From Hyalella azteca (Eukaryota; Arthropoda; Malacostraca; Amphipoda; Hyalellidae), in NCBI RefSeq assembly GCF_000764305.2, contig NW_025939285.1:186001-250000 (forward strand): a DNA stretch of 64,000 nucleotides, written 5' to 3'. The notes beneath the pieces are model-generated. The model saw only the letters and a list, made by a program, of their open reading frames with translations. It was not told where the DNA came from and ran no database searches. Within the stretch, counting starts at the first letter, position 1. Every line of letters starts with the position of its first letter. Both the position numbers and the translations under genes were made by a program. Positions 61,285 through 64,000 of this stretch are shown here, piece by piece.

Positions 61285-62238
61285 TATTTTGGAAAATGCA
61301 CTTTGCTGCCTGCGGATGATCCTCTACTGTCATTGTTTAGGTTCTTAGTCTTAAGTATATGGGTATTTGTATTCACCAGTTTTTCATAGTCCCAAATTCA
61401 GTCTAATCATCTTGAGTGGGATAGTCTCATGGGGTAAGGGGGCTCATATCCACATAGGTTTAGTGGAACCCCAGTTGATCGAACCGCTACACCGTATTTG
61501 GTGCACATCGCTCAGGGTTGAAATTTATCATTATTCCTGGCGATGTGTACCAAGCAAAGACATGCATCTATGGCTCATATTGCCAAAAAGCGCCTAAAGT
61601 TATCACTTTTAATACTGTGAGTGATGCGCGCAAGTAATCTACATTAGTTTTGAGTCATAATTGCACACTTTATGACTCAAAAATAATGTGTGCATAATTG
61701 CACACATTATGACTATCTCTTAGGTTTTTGTGAACGATGTATATTGCACATGGAAATTACTATGGAAAGAGATTGGTGTCCATATTTTTATAATCCTGAA
61801 TAAATTTAAGGGTATTTACATTGTTAGTTCAGTTATATTGGCCTTACATAGATCATTCATCATATATATTTTCTTGAGCTTCTGTTACAAGCAGCCACTC
61901 AGAGAGAGTAAAATCAGGATGTAGATGTCAAAACAGTCAAATTATCAAGTGGGAATGAAGACAGCACACTTTTATTGAACCAACTAGAACTAAAACCAGG
62001 ATGCCCTTTTTTTAATTGATTTTAAGACTTCGGGTATGATGAGATCACACCTCCCAGTCTGAGCACAACTTGATTTTTCTGTGAGCCTTTCTTTCTCTTG
62101 CCAACAGTCGTTCACAGATTAATCTCTAGCTCACTCTCACCAGCCGGTGGTTGTTGTGTGAAAGAAGAGATAAAAGGATTAGTTACTGGGCGTCTTCATA
62201 AGTTCATAGGGTGTTAACGGTGTTTACTATGCTGCAGC
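61285..62238. other. Non-coding; possible retroelement 3' region
   Basis: On the minus strand this follows the stop of the CCHC frame and may contain the 3' untranslated part of the retrotransposon, but no poly-A tail or target duplication could be found, so the element's end is undefined. A 76-codon plus-strand frame (61367-61597) has no known domain. Confidence 0.45.
61648..61714. repeat. Nested hairpins and 37-bp direct repeat
   Basis: TTTTGAGTCATAA (61648-61660) pairs perfectly with 61670-61682 around TTGCACACT. ATAATGTGTGCA (61683-61694) pairs perfectly with 61699-61710 around TAAT. In addition CATAATTGCACAC plus TTTATGACT recurs 37 bp downstream with one change. This is a compact inverted/direct repeat of unknown origin, perhaps a fold-back remnant. 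Confidence 0.85.
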
Positions 62239-63651
62239 TTAGCAGGTATTGTCCCAGCTGACGAATTGCTGCTGTGCGTATTTTCTGAGGGATATCTCCA
62301 CCAAGAGCTGACACAACTTCACACAAGGTTCCAACTTCCAAGGAAGGGAAAGATTTTCCAAGTTGGAGCGAAACTCGCGCCTCTGCTTTGTGTAGAGCGA
62401 ACAATGCAAGATGAAATGATTAATAGTGTCCTCAACATTGCATGTAGGACACATGCTGGAATTGGACAAATTGAAACAAGACAAATGAGCCCTCGCGCCA
62501 GCATGACCAAGTCGCAGACAAGCCACAGCACATTCCATAGAGCGTGGTAAAGATCCATAAGCCACGTAATCCACTGCTGCTCCCAGGCCCAGCCTGAAGG
62601 TTCCTTTTCCTCATTTCCTGTGGCCTGCACTTCTTGTGACCACCAGGATGACCAATGTTCCAAAAATTTGGATTTCAACATGCATAGCCACTCCTCAAAG
62701 CACAAAGTGGATCTTGCAGAGCGATCATTTGAGTGTGCAAGATTGGCCATTCTGTCAGCAATTTCATTGCCAAGAATCTGATTGTGACCACGGATCCAGG
62801 CATCATCCAGCACATCACCACTCTATCAAGCCCCTTAGTTTGCATCAATTTCTGAATTTGAAAAACAATCCATCTATAAGAAGAGCCACCATAAGTGGAA
62901 GAGATCAGCTGCAGTGCTGTTTCCGGCGGAAACAGCACTGCAGCTGATCTCTTCCACAGCGAATCCAGTGCTGATCTGATCCAACAGTGGGCCGGCGGCT
63001 AGCTGTTTGAGAATCAGATAAGATCAGAATTGGCTTATTCTGTAGAGATATGTCCATGATGGCTAGCTGCACAGCCTTGTTGCCCTTGTATATAGCAAAA
63101 AGTTCAGTACCCAGTACAGTATGCATTGGATTCAGCAGCCACCCAGTGGCTAGTTGAGTTGATGGCACATATAGACCAGCTGAAACAGATCCAGTGGCAG
63201 TCCGCGATCCATCAGTATAGATCTGTACAAGTGTAGGTACATGTTGAGACTTGAGGATAACACTGCTCGCAGAAGTCCTGAAAGCAATTTTGTGTAAATT
63301 GGGGTGGCATTGAGTTGACGGCAGAATTCAGTAAATCCACGCAGATGCTGGAGGAAAGATTTACATGAGGTGGAATGGAAGACACCAGTGGTGTTGGAAC
63401 TCGCTGTACAGATGGTAGGCTCAACTCCTGAAAGCTTTGACAGGCTTTGACAATGAAAGGTGTGTGCAGAAGGTTCCCCTGATCCAAGAATCCCAACTTA
63501 GATGCCACCTGCTCCCCTGCAGGCATGTACACGTACCTGAGAGTCCATTTCATGAATAGATAGGTAAATCTAAGCTGTAAAGGGGAAATAAAACTTTCAA
63601 CCTGCAAGGATAATACAGGCGTTGTGCGACGAGCACCCAGGTCCTGGGTGC
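62239..63651 (-). pseudogene. Non-LTR retrotransposon ORF2 3' part, broken
   Basis: The C-terminal third of a LINE polyprotein, reading right to left. A connection-like segment starts at GARRTTP near 63640 and runs to about 63212. RNase H follows with all expected active-site motifs: YTDGSR (63219-63202), TELFAI (Glu codon 63105-63103), LILSDSQTA (Asp codon 63015-63013) and WIRGH...NEIADRMA (His 62786-62784, Asp 62756-62754). Last is a CX2CX7HX4C knuckle (Cys 62451, Cys 62442, His 62418, Cys 62403), typical of I/R1/LOA-type LINE ends. The parts lie in different frames, with shifts near 63.2, 62.97, 62.8 and 62.6 kb. Endonuclease and reverse transcriptase domains are absent. It is a dead, 5'-truncated copy. 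The clade cannot be fixed without the RT. Confidence 0.85.
62895..62957. repeat. 31-bp perfect fold-back palindrome in RNase H
   Basis: The arm 62895-62925 (GTGGAAGAGATCAGCTGCAG then TGCTGTTTCCG) is exactly complementary to 62927-62957 around one central G. The right arm lies within an 86-bp segment bounded by GCTGTTT direct repeats (62916-62922 and 63002-63008). That segment separates the LSDSQTA and ALQLISS parts of RNase H, which would be adjacent without it. Confidence 0.93.
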
Positions 63652-63652
63652 T
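63632..63652. repeat. 10-bp fold-back at retroelement edge
   Basis: AGCACCCAGG and CCTGGGTGCT flank a single T. On the minus strand the LINE homology appears to begin at CTGGGTGCTCGTCGC, that is exactly at this palindrome. Beyond it (63653-64000) nothing resembles a LINE. It resembles the larger fold-back 700 bp away. Confidence 0.8.
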
Positions 63653-63754
63653 GCATTACACGCGTAAAAAACTGTTTGTGATCTGATGGCCGTGAGACTT
63701 GCGCAGCTCTCATACACACAGAGAAACAAGGGGAAACTTGTATAAATGTTAACA

Positions 63755-63890
63755 CATTTATTTATTTATTACGGCCATTATCATTATATATCAATTATCA
63801 TTATCATTATATCATTATATTATCAATTAGCATAATTATATATATCATTATATATCATTATATTATTATCAATGCATTTATTATTTATTA
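63755..63890. repeat. AT-rich simple repeat (TATCAT/TTAT)
   Basis: Imperfect runs of ATTATCATTATATATCA and TTTATTTATTTATTACGGCC. The phrase TTTATTACGGCCA occurs at both ends of the block. Low complexity, no coding sense. Confidence 0.85.
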
Positions 63891-63909
63891 CGGCCAACGT
63901 CGGCCTGGT

Positions 63910-63965
63910 ATAGGGATTATTACTGCTATAATAATCCCTATTATTACAGCAGTAATAATCCCTAT
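63910..63965. repeat. 18-bp perfect stem hairpin
   Basis: ATAGGGATTATTACTGCT (63910-63927) pairs perfectly with 63948-63965 across a 20-nt loop that itself contains AATCCCTATTATT. Further TAGGGATTATTA and TATTATTACTGC pieces follow to the window end, so the hairpin may be part of a larger repeat cut off at 64000. Confidence 0.88.
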
Positions 63966-64000
63966 ATTATTACTGCAACACGTGTAGGGATTATTAATGG

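Noticed and set aside
62266..62947. Plus-strand frames opposite the retrotransposon (94 and 103 codons)
   Set aside because: They are antisense shadows of the LINE. The minus strand carries the RNase H and CCHC motifs.

Overview
This is 64 kb of AT-rich, repeat-littered nuclear DNA from a eukaryote, most likely an invertebrate animal and possibly an arthropod. The evidence is the absence of any long open frame, the density of short non-autonomous transposons and minisatellites, and one decayed non-LTR retrotransposon with an RNase H domain at the right end. I found no intact host protein-coding gene, no convincing exon series, no tRNA or rRNA gene and no CRISPR array. The longest open frame is about 165 codons and belongs to the retrotransposon.

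Layout. From 1 to 57 kb the window is featureless AT-rich DNA punctuated by two dispersed transposon families and many two- to ten-copy tandem repeats. Family 1 is a MITE of about 150 bp with CAGGGGCCATACTTTC-like ends (copies at 1.95, 6.34, 33.0, 40.3 and 45.3 kb). Family 2 is an element of about 155-195 bp with a 12-bp end repeat, an internal (GTCY)n microsatellite, an inverted subterminal copy of the end repeat and a 16-bp terminal palindrome followed by T's (copies at 17.2, 27.6, 28.5 and 44.9 kb). That order of parts resembles non-autonomous Helitron/Helentron elements. Tandem arrays lie at 7.3, 9.2, 9.8, 16.1, 18.3, 22.3, 24.5, 31.0, 35.8, 37.1, 41.3 and 54.7 kb.

From about 57.2 to 59.8 kb the plus strand is poor in G. 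From 60.4 to 61.2 kb it becomes CpG-dense and carries a cluster of ten CCGTA pentamers, all in one orientation. From 62.2 to 63.65 kb the minus strand carries the 3' part of a non-LTR retrotransposon (connection region, RNase H, CCHC knuckle), broken by frameshifts and by a fold-back palindrome. The last 350 bp are simple repeats and a hairpin.

Assembly warnings. A perfect Nextera mate-pair junction adapter (two mosaic ends, tail to tail) is embedded at 18441-18478, so the sequence to its left and right may not be adjacent in the genome. A single N at 61284 is immediately preceded by an identical 141-bp copy of 57871-58011, which looks like a contig-end artefact. The window is therefore probably a scaffold made of at least two, perhaps three, separately assembled pieces.
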